Assembly (NCBI RefSeq): GCF_015477775.1 | Contig: NZ_JADLQO010000007.1 | Span: 186,001 to 250,000 of the forward strand | Source: Nocardia abscessus | GTDB taxonomy: Bacteria; Actinomycetota; Actinomycetes; Mycobacteriales; Mycobacteriaceae | DNA: 64,000 nt | Reading direction: 5' to 3' | Shown: positions 53,086-62,648 of the stretch, one piece after another | Position numbering within the stretch: position 1 is the stretch's first letter | Layout: every line of letters starts with the position of its first letter | Translations under genes and position numbers: made by a program | The notes under the pieces: model-generated | What the model saw: the letters and a program-made list of their open reading frames with translations, nothing else | The model's database searches: none | What the model was told of the DNA's origin: nothing

Positions 53086-53652
53086 ATGGAAGACACGAAC
53101 GAACACCGCAGCCCGGTACTGTACGCACTCGTAACGGGTTCACCCGCTGCACAGGATGTCGGCAAACTGGTGGAGCTGGCTCAACGTGACGGCTGGGATG
53201 TCTGCGTCATCGCCTCCCCGGAAGGTCGGCGATTCATCGACACTGCCGCGTTGGCTGCACTGACCGGTCACACAGTTCGCAGCGAGTACAAAGACCCTGA
53301 CGCGCCGGACGTGCTGCCGCCTCCAGACGCGATGATCGTGGCTCCGATCACCTGTAACTCGCTGGCCAAATGGGCGGCCGGGATCTCGGACACACTGCCG
53401 CTGGGGCTGCTGGTCGAAGGTGTCGGCAAGCAGCTGCCCATCGTCGCGATGCCCTTCTCGAACTGGGCGCAGATCAGGTTTCCTGCCGTACAGGAAGCAA
53501 TGGCCAAGCTCGAACGATGGGGTGTAACCGTTCTGGTCGGCGACAACGTATACCGCCAACATGATCCTGGGACGGGAGAACAGTACATAGACCGGTTCCC
53601 TTGGGCGCTCGCATGGAAGACCCTTGTAGACAGGTGGTCGCGGACGCCCTGA
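53086..53652 (+). CDS. HFCD-type flavoprotein
   Basis: A 188-aa flavoprotein of the homo-oligomeric Cys-decarboxylase fold (as in EpiD/PPC decarboxylase). It has VLYALVTGSPAAQDVGKLVE at the N-terminus, PPPDAMIVAPITCNSLAKWAAG with the FMN-binding Asn, and a late VEGVGKQLPIVAMPFSN. The Cys-decarboxylation residues cannot be confirmed, so it may catalyse another FMN reaction. It starts 4 bp after the XRE-TPR gene and should be co-expressed. Similar pairs occur in actinomycete genomes; their role is not established. Confidence 0.85.
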   Translation: MEDTNEHRSPVLYALVTGSPAAQDVGKLVELAQRDGWDVCVIASPEGRRFIDTAALAALTGHTVRSEYKDPDAPDVLPPPDAMIVAPITCNSLAKWAAGISDTLPLGLLVEGVGKQLPIVAMPFSNWAQIRFPAVQEAMAKLERWGVTVLVGDNVYRQHDPGTGEQYIDRFPWALAWKTLVDRWSRTP

Positions 53653-53708
53653 CCGGTCCACCGGCGAACAGACCACACGGCCCGAAGCACCAGTTGTTAC
53701 CGTGGCCT

Positions 53709-54560
53709 ATGGCCAGCGAATCCTCGGCGGCGCCGCACCGGCGTGACCAGCTCCGCGACTTCCTCCGCACCCGTAGGGCCCGGCTCACGCCGGAGGACAT
53801 CGGCCTGGCGACCGTGGGGCGGCGACGGACGCCCGGCCTGCGGCGCGAGGAGGTCGCGATGCTCGCCGGGGTGGGCGTGTCCTGGTACACGTGGCTGGAG
53901 CAGGGACGCGACATCACCGTGTCGGCGGAGGTGCTCGACGCGATCGGCGCCGCACTGCGCCTGTCCGGTCCGGAGCGGACGCATCTGTATCTGCTCGCAG
54001 GCCTCAACCCGCCGCCGCCGGGCTCGACGCGCGACGCCGAACTCACCCCGCAGCTGCGCAGGCTGCTCGACGCGTGGGGCTCGAGGCCCGCGGTGCTGCG
54101 CGACCGCTCCTGGAATCTGCTCGCGGTCAACGACACCGCGCGAGCCGTCTTCGGTTTCACCGACGCCGACCACAACTGCCTGGTCTCGTTCTTCACCAAC
54201 GCCAGGTACCGCGGCATGCACGCGGAGTGGAGCGCGATCGCGCCCGCGGTCGTGGCCGCTTTCCGCGCGGATGCGGCGCATCACCCCGGCGACCCCGAGT
54301 TCGGCCGGGTGATCGGCGAGCTCACCGCCGCGAGTGAGGAATTCGCCGAGTTGTGGGCTCGCCACGACGTGGACGCCGCGGGCCAGGCCGTGAAGGCGGT
54401 GCGCCACCCCGAAGCGGGCGACCTGCTGTTCGACACGACCACCCTCGCGGTGGCCGACCACCCGGATTGGTTCCTGGTGCTCTACAACCCGCAACCCGGC
54501 ACCGAGACCGCGCAGCGGGTCGAGGGGCTGATGCGGATCAGACTCGCCGCCCCGGCGTGA
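53709..54560 (+). CDS. MmyB-type helix-turn-helix regulator
   Basis: A 283-aa regulator: an XRE HTH at about 8-75 (LRREEVAMLAGVGVSWYTWL and LEQGRDITVSAEVLD) and a C-terminal MmyB ligand-binding domain (NLLAVNDTARAVFG, VSFFTNARYRG, FDTTTLAVADHPDWFLVLYN). MmyB-like regulators often control an adjacent short-chain dehydrogenase, which lies 75 bp downstream here. ATG 53709 lacks a clear ribosome site, while TACCGT ends 5 nt before it, so a leaderless start is possible. GC content returns to the high background here. Confidence 0.9.
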   Translation: MASESSAAPHRRDQLRDFLRTRRARLTPEDIGLATVGRRRTPGLRREEVAMLAGVGVSWYTWLEQGRDITVSAEVLDAIGAALRLSGPERTHLYLLAGLNPPPPGSTRDAELTPQLRRLLDAWGSRPAVLRDRSWNLLAVNDTARAVFGFTDADHNCLVSFFTNARYRGMHAEWSAIAPAVVAAFRADAAHHPGDPEFGRVIGELTAASEEFAELWARHDVDAAGQAVKAVRHPEAGDLLFDTTTLAVADHPDWFLVLYNPQPGTETAQRVEGLMRIRLAAPA

Positions 54561-54635
54561 CCGTAGCCTGGTGGTGCCACACCTAGGACAACCGAACACT
54601 GTTACGCGGACACGGCCTTCGGCACGCTGATTCGC

Positions 54636-55406
54636 ATGACACACAGCATCTCCCGATTCGACGGTCAGGTCGCGCTCGTCACCGGTGGCTCGAGCGGCAT
54701 GGGACTGGCCACCGCACGACGGCTGCTCACCGAGGGCGCGCAGGTGGTCATCACCGGCCGGGACAAGACTCGGCTGGACGCCGCGGTCGAGGAATTGAAC
54801 GGCGCCGACCGGGTGGTCGCGATCCAAGGTGACGCGGGACGCGTCGCCGATCTCGACGCGCTGGCCGCCGCCATCCGCGACCGGCACGGACGCCTGGACG
54901 TCGTGTTCGCCAACGCCGGGGTCGCGTCCTTCCGGCCACACGCCGAGATCTCCGAGGACGAGTTCGACCGCGTCGTGGACATCAACTTCAAAGGCGTGTT
55001 CTTCACCATCCAGAAAGCTCTGCCGCTGCTGTCGGAGCACGCGGCGATCGTCATCAACGCCTCGTGGACGCTGCATCGTGGCCTGCCCGGAGGTACGTTG
55101 TACGCGGCCACCAAAGCGGCCGTGCACAATCTGGCCCGCACGCTCGCGGCGGAGCTGGGGCCGAAGGGAATTCGGGTCAACTCCGTGAGCCCCGGATACA
55201 TCGAGACCCCGATGTTCCACGACAACGTCAGCCCCGAAGCGCACGCCGCCGTGCTCGCCGAGGTGGCGAGCCGCCGGTTGGGCACCGCCGAGGACGTCGC
55301 GGACGCCGTCGCGTTCCTCGCCTCCGCCGAGGCGTCCTACGTCAACGGGCAGGATCTCGTCATCGACGGCGGCCTGGTCGCGGCCATCTCCCGCGAGATG
55401 ATCTAG
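54636..55406 (+). CDS. Short-chain dehydrogenase/reductase
   Basis: A 256-aa classical SDR: TGGSSGMGLATARRL (cofactor loop), NAGVASF, catalytic Ser in NASWTLHRG, YAATK with Tyr and Lys, SPGYIETPMF, and the C-terminal YVNGQDLVIDGGL. The GxxxGxG loop followed by TGRDKTRL favours NADPH. It should be a cytosolic alcohol or ketone oxidoreductase. The MmyB regulator precedes it in the same direction. The 75-bp gap contains a short GTGG-tg-CCAC repeat that could be its operator. Substrate unknown. Confidence 0.93.
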   Translation: MTHSISRFDGQVALVTGGSSGMGLATARRLLTEGAQVVITGRDKTRLDAAVEELNGADRVVAIQGDAGRVADLDALAAAIRDRHGRLDVVFANAGVASFRPHAEISEDEFDRVVDINFKGVFFTIQKALPLLSEHAAIVINASWTLHRGLPGGTLYAATKAAVHNLARTLAAELGPKGIRVNSVSPGYIETPMFHDNVSPEAHAAVLAEVASRRLGTAEDVADAVAFLASAEASYVNGQDLVIDGGLVAAISREMI

Positions 55407-55520
55407 GCGGCCGTCGCCGGGCTCCACCGGCGCATCGGCGAACTCCTGCACCGCGCCTTGCTCGATCGCTGAGCGGCCGAAGCTCCAATATCCGGTTGCC
55501 GTCGCATGCGCGCCGCTCAG

Positions 55521-55526
55521 TACAGT
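55521..55526 (+). promoter_or_regulatory. -10 hexamer of a leaderless NUDIX gene
   Basis: TACAGT matches the TANNNT consensus and lies 6 nt before GTG 55533, with no ribosome site in between, as in leaderless actinobacterial genes. Confidence 0.45.
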
Positions 55527-55532
55527 GGGCCG

Positions 55533-55931
55533 GTGATTCGCACCGCCGCGCTGGCCCATGTCCGGGATCGTCGCCTGTTGCAGGCGCGCTCGGCCGGCAA
55601 GGAGGTCTTCTATATGGCCGGCGGCAAGATCGATCCCGGCGAGACGCCCGAGGCGGCGCTGCACCGCGAGGTGCGCGAGGAACTCGGTGTCGGTGTCGTC
55701 TCTTTCGACGAGCTCGGGGTGTTCCATGCCGAGGCGTACGGGCACTCCCCCGGCACCCGGCTGCACATGACCTGCTTCACCGCGGAACTCGACGGCGATC
55801 CGCGACCCACCAGCGAGATCGCCGAACTCCGCTATTTCACCGTGAGCGAGTACGCCGCCATGGACCACGTGGCACCCGGCTCGATGCTGGTCTTCCGCAA
55901 ACTCCACGAACTCGGCGTGGTCGACTGGTAG
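55533..55931 (+). CDS. NUDIX hydrolase
   Basis: A 132-aa NUDIX protein. The Nudix box spans about residues 32-54: GKIDPGETPEAALHREVREE followed by LGV, with all Glu metal ligands. It hydrolyses nucleoside diphosphate-linked compounds; substrate not deducible. I prefer the GTG 55533 start because it gives the family-typical start VIRTAALAHVRDRRLL and follows a leaderless -10. ATG 55506 would add nine residues lacking conservation. No operon partner is evident. Confidence 0.9.
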   Translation: MIRTAALAHVRDRRLLQARSAGKEVFYMAGGKIDPGETPEAALHREVREELGVGVVSFDELGVFHAEAYGHSPGTRLHMTCFTAELDGDPRPTSEIAELRYFTVSEYAAMDHVAPGSMLVFRKLHELGVVDW

Positions 55932-56191
55932 TTCAGGATCCGCTACCGGCCGACGTCCGGCGCGGCGACCTCGCATCGAATTCGAAGCCGCGGGCGTCGA
56001 CAAGTCGCGCGTTCCCGTGCGACCCGAAGCCGACCCCTCCGGCGAGGACGTCGAGGTCGCATGATCGGATCCACCGTCCGCCGCGCCCGTCGTGCACGCC
56101 GTCGAAAATCGGTGGTGGCGTGGCCGCGTGCGGCGGTACGGTGACGCGACCTCGGAGGCCGATGGTCCACCGAACCCGAGAGGAGTGGTTT

Positions 56192-56257
56192 ATGTCCCGG
56201 CGAGCGCCGAGCGCGCCCCATCGTGTGGATTCGAACGACCCGTTCGGTCACGCCTGA
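56192..56257 (+). CDS. Possible 21-aa ORF with strong ribosome site
   Basis: ATG 56192 follows GAGAGGAG with good spacing and encodes MSRRAPSAPHRVDSNDPFGH plus one Ala, ending 84 bp before the first RNHCP gene. It may be a leader peptide or a vestige of another RNHCP gene. The remainder of the 410-bp gap 55932-56341 shows no gene. Confidence 0.3.
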   Translation: MSRRAPSAPHRVDSNDPFGHA

Positions 56258-56341
56258 CCAAGCCGGAACGCCGTCGGCATCGTCGAGGCGCGCTCGGTCT
56301 TCTCCTGCTGCATCAATCACCGCTCAGTGAGGAGTACCCGG

Positions 56342-56725
56342 GTGTCGAGCAACACCTCTTCGTCTCATCGCGGTCCCAGCCCGTCGCTGCGGACCGACAC
56401 TTTCACCTGCGTGCGCTGTGGGCTCGTCGTATCGACGCTCGGGCCCGACAGCAGCAGGCGCAACCACTGCCCGAGCTGCTTGAATTCGCGGCACACCCGC
56501 GACCAGGTCGGTGGCGGCCCGTCCGACTGCGGGGCGCGCATGGCTCCGCTCTCGATCGCCGTGTCGCGCGGCGGCGAGTGGGCTGTGGTGCACCGATGCA
56601 CCGGCTGTCACGAACTGGCGCTGCACCCGGTGTCCGGCGACGACAACCAGCTGATCTTGATGCGCATCGCCGTTCGACCGTTGGCCGAGCCACCGTTCCC
56701 ACTCGAAATATTCGCGGATCTGTGA
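56342..56725 (+). CDS. RNHCP domain zinc-ribbon protein (first copy)
   Basis: A 127-aa RNHCP protein. FTCVRCGLVV gives the first Cys pair and RRNHCPSCLNSRHTRD the signature, with a later GGEWAVVHRCTGCHELALHP Cys pair and DDNQLILMRIA. Four or more Cys/His pairs suggest bound zinc. The domain is common in bacteria but has no proven role, though nucleic-acid or ribosome association is plausible. GTG 56342 has GAGGAG 7 nt upstream. The second copy begins 10 bp after its stop. Confidence 0.88.
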   Translation: MSSNTSSSHRGPSPSLRTDTFTCVRCGLVVSTLGPDSSRRNHCPSCLNSRHTRDQVGGGPSDCGARMAPLSIAVSRGGEWAVVHRCTGCHELALHPVSGDDNQLILMRIAVRPLAEPPFPLEIFADL

Positions 56726-56735
56726 GGCGCGCGTC

Positions 56736-57146
56736 ATGCCACGAAGGAAAGCCGAGCGGCGCCGCCCGCAACGTCCCAAAGAGGTACTGCACGGGCACGG
56801 TGGCGAATCCGGCGATATTTTCCGCTGCGTCGGCTGCCGAAGGGAGATCCCGGTGCGTGCGCCCGGCACCGCGCACCGCAATCACTGTCCGCACTGTCTG
56901 GCCAGTAGGCATGTCGATCAGCGAGTGCCGGGTGACCGCGCCGCCGAATGTCGCGGGCGGATGGCAGCGGTGAGCATGTCGTCGCGCGAAGACGGGGAAT
57001 GGCTGCTGGTGCACCAGTGCGTGGCCTGCGGCCGCGTCCGGGCCAATCGCATCGCGGGCGACGACGACGCGATGGCGCTGATACGCATCGCGTTGCGCCC
57101 GCTGTCCGATCCACGCCTGGGCAGGCGGGTGCTGCTGTCGCTGTGA
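56736..57146 (+). CDS. RNHCP domain zinc-ribbon protein (second copy)
   Basis: A 136-aa paralogue of the preceding gene. It has a basic N-terminus (MPRRKAERRRPQRPKE), then FRCVGCRREI, HRNHCPHCLASRHVD and WLLVHQCVACGRVRANRI. It matches the family consensus better than the first copy (GDRAAECRGRMAA and NRIAGDDD are kept). The two are adjacent and probably co-transcribed, ending at the 13-bp hairpin after 57152. A tandem pair suggests duplication with divergence of the first copy. Confidence 0.9.
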   Translation: MPRRKAERRRPQRPKEVLHGHGGESGDIFRCVGCRREIPVRAPGTAHRNHCPHCLASRHVDQRVPGDRAAECRGRMAAVSMSSREDGEWLLVHQCVACGRVRANRIAGDDDAMALIRIALRPLSDPRLGRRVLLSL

Positions 57147-57152
57147 CCGGCG

Positions 57153-57183
57153 CCCTCGGGCCGAGTCCTGCTCGGCCCGAGGG
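57153..57183. terminator. Strong bidirectional hairpin
   Basis: A perfect 13-bp stem, CCCTCGGGCCGAG / CTCGGCCCGAGGG with loop TCCTG, sits 7 bp after the RNHCP2 stop and 9 bp before the end of the opposing P450 gene. It should stop transcription from both sides. Confidence 0.8.
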
Positions 57184-57191
57184 GCACCGGC

Positions 57192-58460
57192 TCAGACCGC
57201 GGTGAACCGGGTCGGCAGCGCTTCCAATCCGCGGATCACGACATTCGGCTTGTAGGGCGGGGTGTCCGACAGCAATTCGATGTCGCGGACCCTCCGCAGC
57301 ACCACCTCGAGCAGCACTTCCATCTCCAGCAGCGCCAGCGGCGCACCGAGGCAGTAGTGGATGCCGAGGCTGAAGCCGAGGTGCTTCTTGGCGGGATTCA
57401 TCGGATCGGCGTACCGGGCGACGTCGATGCGATCGGGATCGGTGTAGGCCGCGTCGTCGCGGTTGGCCGAGTTGATCAGCACCACCACGCCCTCGCCCGG
57501 TTCGAAGTCGTGACCGGCCAGCGTGATCGGGCGGGTCGCGGCGCGCGTGGTGATCTGCACCGACGGCTCCAGGCGCAAGAGTTCGTCGGGGGCCGAGGCC
57601 ACCAGTTCCGGGCGCTTGCGCAAGGTGTCGATCGCTTCGGGGTTGCGCATCAACTGCAGCATGCCGGTGCCGATCAGGTTGGCCGTCGTCTCGTGCCCGG
57701 CCACGAACGTGGTGATGCAGGTGGCCAGCAACTCCTGTTCGGTGAGCACGTCTCCCCGGTCCTCGACCTGGGACAGCGCACTGAGCAAGTCGTCCTTCGG
57801 ATCGCGGCGGCGTTCGTTCAGCAATTGCCGGAAGTAGCCCATGAATCCGCGTGAGGCCGCGCTGCGGGCTTTCAGCGACTCCTCGGGCAGCGTGTAGTCG
57901 TGGTCGAAGCCGCGCGCCAGATCCTGCGACCACCGGTGCACCTGGTCGTAGGCGTCCGGCGGCACGCCGATCAGCTCGCACGCGATGATCAGCGGCAGCG
58001 GGTAGGCGATCATCTCGACGAGGTCGAATTCGCCCGCCTCCAGGGCTTTGTCGACCAGTTGCTCGGTGAGCTCCAGAATCCGCGGACGCAGCCTGGTCAC
58101 CATGCGCGGGGTGAAGCCCTTGGTCACCAGGTTGCGCAGGCGGGTGTGGTCCGGCGGCTCCATCCACAGGAACGAGGTGGGCAGTTCTTCGGGCGCGTCC
58201 TCCGGCGACACCGTGGGATGCATCATCGCCGCCTCCTCCGCGTGGCTCCACGCGGTGGTCGACAGGACGGCGGCGCAGTCGTCGTAGCGAGTGAGCACGT
58301 AGTGCCCCAGCGGGGTCCGGTGCAGTCTGCCCGCCTCGCGCAGCACCCGGGCTGGGGCGTAGGGATCGGGCCTGCCTTCAGGTCCGAAGAGCTGGGCCAG
58401 GGCGGTCTGGATGGCGGAATCCTGTTCCGCGACAGCCGTACCCGCGGTTGACGAGTCCAT
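57192..58460 (-). CDS. Cytochrome P450 (third of the right-end cluster)
   Basis: A 422-aa bacterial P450 with full motifs: VAGHETT in the I-helix, DELLRLEP at the K-helix (E-x-x-R), and FSLGIHYCLGAPLALLE at the heme loop. ATG 58460 has a GGAGGG site. It ends at the 13-bp convergent hairpin. It is the last of the four-gene oxidative operon (P450, P450, FAD monooxygenase, P450). The 58-bp gap before it is the only real gap in that operon. Substrate unknown; close similarity of its IHYCxGAP loop to the other two suggests gene-family expansion. Confidence 0.94.
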   Translation of the reverse strand: MDSSTAGTAVAEQDSAIQTALAQLFGPEGRPDPYAPARVLREAGRLHRTPLGHYVLTRYDDCAAVLSTTAWSHAEEAAMMHPTVSPEDAPEELPTSFLWMEPPDHTRLRNLVTKGFTPRMVTRLRPRILELTEQLVDKALEAGEFDLVEMIAYPLPLIIACELIGVPPDAYDQVHRWSQDLARGFDHDYTLPEESLKARSAASRGFMGYFRQLLNERRRDPKDDLLSALSQVEDRGDVLTEQELLATCITTFVAGHETTANLIGTGMLQLMRNPEAIDTLRKRPELVASAPDELLRLEPSVQITTRAATRPITLAGHDFEPGEGVVVLINSANRDDAAYTDPDRIDVARYADPMNPAKKHLGFSLGIHYCLGAPLALLEMEVLLEVVLRRVRDIELLSDTPPYKPNVVIRGLEALPTRFTAV

Positions 58461-58518
58461 GTCTCGTGGTCCCTCCTTCACGGAGCACCTGGTCGATGCT
58501 GCCGGTCGTTCGAAACGG

Positions 58519-59925
58519 TCAGTGATCGGAATGGATGCGGTGGCCCGGGTCCGGCGGCGATGACGAACCCGGCGCCCGAACGGCTCCCGGACCGGTGGCG
58601 CTGATTCCGGGTGCGCCGGTCCGCGAGCGCCTGGGCAGCAGTACTCGTCTCGCCATCGAGGGGTGCAGCAGTGCCGTCGGCGGTTCGACCAGGTTCGCCA
58701 CCCGCAAGAAGGTCCGCGACACCTGCGGGTCGACGTGCGCGGCGCGATGAACGCGGGCGACGTAGGCGTTGGTGAGGCGCGTGCGCACCGTACGCGGCCC
58801 GGCCACACCCGGATGCGCGAGATCCGCTCCGGCCGACAGTTGCCAGGCGACATCGAGTGCCTTGTCGGCCGCCGCGTAGAACCGCGCGGGCAGGTCGGGC
58901 GTGTGTCCGCCCGCGCGCAGACAGGCGCGCAGCGCGACGGCCTGCTGCGCGGCGACCGCCATGCCCTGGGCATAGAGCGGGTTGAAGCTGCACAGCGCGT
59001 CACCGAGCAGCACGAATCCGGAAGGCATCGCCGCACGATGCCGGTAGCGCCTGCGCACCGGAGCGCGGAATCGGTGCGCCACCGCGTCGCCGAGCGGTTC
59101 GGATCGCGCGATCAGTTCGAGGATGTCCGGCGCGGCGAGGGAGGCGGCGAAGCGGGTGAATCCGTCCGGGTCGGTGGGCGGATGGTCGCCGAGGATTCCG
59201 GCCAGGGTGACGTGCCAGCGATCGCCTTCCACCCGGACCGCGCCGCCGCCGCGCCCGTTGGCGCCGGTCGAGATGATCACCGACGAGTGCCCGTCGAGCT
59301 GGCCTTCGATCCGCCGGTAGAACTGTGAGGCGTAGCCGAGGTCCACCTCCAGCCGCTGCTCGTCCGGTGGCTCGGCGCCGAGCGCGGTGAGCCACACCGC
59401 GGCCCGGGAGCCGCGGCCGGTGGCATCGATCACGAGGTCAGTGGCGTGTGTCTCGACGCCGGAGTCACCGTCCACGGACACCGCGCGCACACCACGCGCG
59501 TCACCGACCAGCCCGCGCGCGGTTCCCGCCACGAGCCGCACCCCGGTCGACGCCGAAGTGCGTTCGCGCAGTATGGATTCCAGCAGCGGGCGGGTCGCGA
59601 TCAGGGACGTGAGCCCGGTGGACGCCTGCGCGGCCCGCAGTCCGCCCACATACCATCGGGTTCCGACCAGGGCTTCGGCCCGCGTCGCACCGCGGGCGGT
59701 CATCTCGTCGGTGAATCCGGGGAACAGTTCCTCGATGACGGTGCGGCCACGATCCAGCAGCCCGTGCAGGTGCCGGGCTTGCGGCACGCCTTTGCGCATG
59801 CCCTCGGCGTCGAAGCCGTCCCGCTCGAAGACCGTGACACGGTCGAAATGGTCGGCCAGCACCCGGGCCGCCAGCAGCCCGGCGACGCCCGCGCCGAGCA
59901 CGACCGCGTGCCGTGTCGCGTTCAC
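58519..59925 (-). CDS. FAD-dependent monooxygenase/epoxidase-like protein
   Basis: A 468-aa flavoprotein of the epoxidase/PHBH group. HAVVLGAGVAGLLAARVLA is the FAD-binding Rossmann motif, VIDATGRGSRAAVWL the second element, and FVLLGDALCSFNPLYAQGMA the third. The GLLDRGRTVIEELFPG region near 60 occurs in several polyketide/terpenoid epoxidases and related hydroxylases. It overlaps the upstream P450 gene by 4 bp. The last ~30 residues are Ser/Pro-rich and unconserved. An oxygenation step in the same product pathway as the P450s is inferred. Confidence 0.87.
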   Translation of the reverse strand: MNATRHAVVLGAGVAGLLAARVLADHFDRVTVFERDGFDAEGMRKGVPQARHLHGLLDRGRTVIEELFPGFTDEMTARGATRAEALVGTRWYVGGLRAAQASTGLTSLIATRPLLESILRERTSASTGVRLVAGTARGLVGDARGVRAVSVDGDSGVETHATDLVIDATGRGSRAAVWLTALGAEPPDEQRLEVDLGYASQFYRRIEGQLDGHSSVIISTGANGRGGGAVRVEGDRWHVTLAGILGDHPPTDPDGFTRFAASLAAPDILELIARSEPLGDAVAHRFRAPVRRRYRHRAAMPSGFVLLGDALCSFNPLYAQGMAVAAQQAVALRACLRAGGHTPDLPARFYAAADKALDVAWQLSAGADLAHPGVAGPRTVRTRLTNAYVARVHRAAHVDPQVSRTFLRVANLVEPPTALLHPSMARRVLLPRRSRTGAPGISATGPGAVRAPGSSSPPDPGHRIHSDH

Positions 59926-61141
59926 AACGTCACCGGCAGCGACACGATGCCGCGGTGGATCAGGCTCGGCCGGTACTCGATCGCGTCGGTCGCCGGTGCG
60001 AGCTTCGGAGCGCGAGCCAGCAGCGCGCCGATCGCTGCCTCGGCCTCGATCCGCGCCAACGGCGCACCCACGCAGTAGTGGATGCCGAGGCTGAAACCGA
60101 GATGCTTGCGCGCCGGGCGATTTCCGGCGTAGCGGGTGACATCGAAGCTGTCCGCGTCCGGATACACCCGGTCGTCCCGGCTGGCCGAGGCCGTGAGTAC
60201 CACGACCCCGTCACCACGCCGGAACCGATGCTCGCCGACCGTGGTGTCGGCCAGTGCGACGCGAATGGTGAACTGGGTGGGGGCGTCGTAGCGGAGCATT
60301 TCGTCGAGCGCGGGCGCGATCAGCTCGGGGTTTTCCCGGAGCAGGGCGATTTGGCCGGGGTTGCGCAGCAGCGCCAGCATGCCGTTGCCGATCAGATTGA
60401 TCGAGGTTTCCATGCCGGCCACCAGGGTGAGCAGGGCCATGCCGATCACCTCCGGCTCGGTCAGCCGATCGCTGTCCGCGGCGGCGGCGACCAGGGCGCT
60501 CAGCAGGTCCGGCGTCGGGTTCTGCTTCTTCTGCTGGACCAGCCGGGCGAAGTACCCCATGCACTCCATCGCCGCCGCGGTGCGGGCGGTGACATCCTCC
60601 GCGCCGAGCAGCGAGTCGGGGTCGCTGCCGCGCGCGATGGCCAGCTGCCATTCCCGGAACTTCGCGCCGTCGGCCGGGTCGGCGCCGAGCAGCCGGACCG
60701 GAACCATCGCGACCGCCAGCGGCACGGCCAAACCGTCGAGCACGTCGAGTTCGCCACGCACGAGCGCCGCGTCCACGATCTCCCGCACCACCTGCCCGGC
60801 GACCGGCGCCATCTCGGCCATCAGCCGCGGGGTGAACGCCTTCGCGACCAGCTTGCGGTAGCGACCGTGCTCGGGCGGATCCATCCGGACGAACGAACCG
60901 GGGATCGCGGCGGTGGTGTCGCGGAACGGACTGATCCCCGCCGCGTAGCCGTGCCCCCAGTCGGCGCCGGTCAGAATCGCGGCGCACTCCTCGTAGCGGG
61001 TGATCAGAGTGACCGGCACGTCGCCGAACGCGTACGGGACCAGCGCCGCCGCGTCCCGCACCCGCCGGTAGGCCGGATACGGGTCGGCGCGGGCGCTCGG
61101 GTCGAAAGCATCGAAGGTCACGTCGGCGGGCGTAACGGTGT

Positions 61142-61145
<4 letters not shown>
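59922..61145 (-). CDS. Cytochrome P450 (second of the cluster)
   Basis: A 407-aa P450 with I-helix LVAGMETSIN, K-helix DEMLRYDAP and heme loop FSLGIHYCVGAPLARIE. The start ATG 61145 overlaps the upstream P450 stop by 4 bp; the stop overlaps the FAD monooxygenase start, so translation is coupled along the operon. It has no N-terminal membrane anchor, as usual for bacterial P450s. Substrate unknown. Confidence 0.94.
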
Positions 61146-62380
<1,235 letters not shown>

Positions 62381-62648
62381 CGGCGACTCCTGAATAGAAA
62401 TGGACGCGGCGCGGAAAAGGGCATACCATCCGCCGGATCGCTGCGGACAATTCCGGGACGCGAAAGAAATTTCTCGTCCATCGTGGTGCTCGCCACCGGC
62501 CCGGCGCGGCGGCGATTACCCGTTCCTATCGCCCCATAGCCGAATACTTTATCGCGCAAATCGATCGGCTGATCGGCCCTGTTTATCGCCGGCGTCAATT
62601 CACAACGAGTTCAATGCACCGTCATAATTCACTGTTGTCGTGGCAGGT
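62381..62648. promoter_or_regulatory. Divergent promoter region between P450 operon and acyl-AMP ligase
   Basis: This 268-bp region is AT-richer than its surroundings, and it must hold promoters for both sides. It contains CGATC-ggct-GATCG at 62562-62575, a short symmetric element. No ORF is supported. Confidence 0.4.

Noticed and set aside
47334..53700. Integrated plasmid or prophage
   Set aside because: No integrase, relaxase, portal, capsid or transposase gene and no flanking direct repeat or tRNA could be seen.
56221..56245. tRNA T-arm-like GGATTCGAACGACC sequence
   Set aside because: No complementary T-stem, acceptor stem or anticodon arm could be formed around it; it lies in a small ORF.
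55064..56257. 397-codon plus frame across the SDR and NUDIX genes
   Set aside because: It is out of frame with both genes; only its last 21 codons follow a ribosome site, and those are listed separately.
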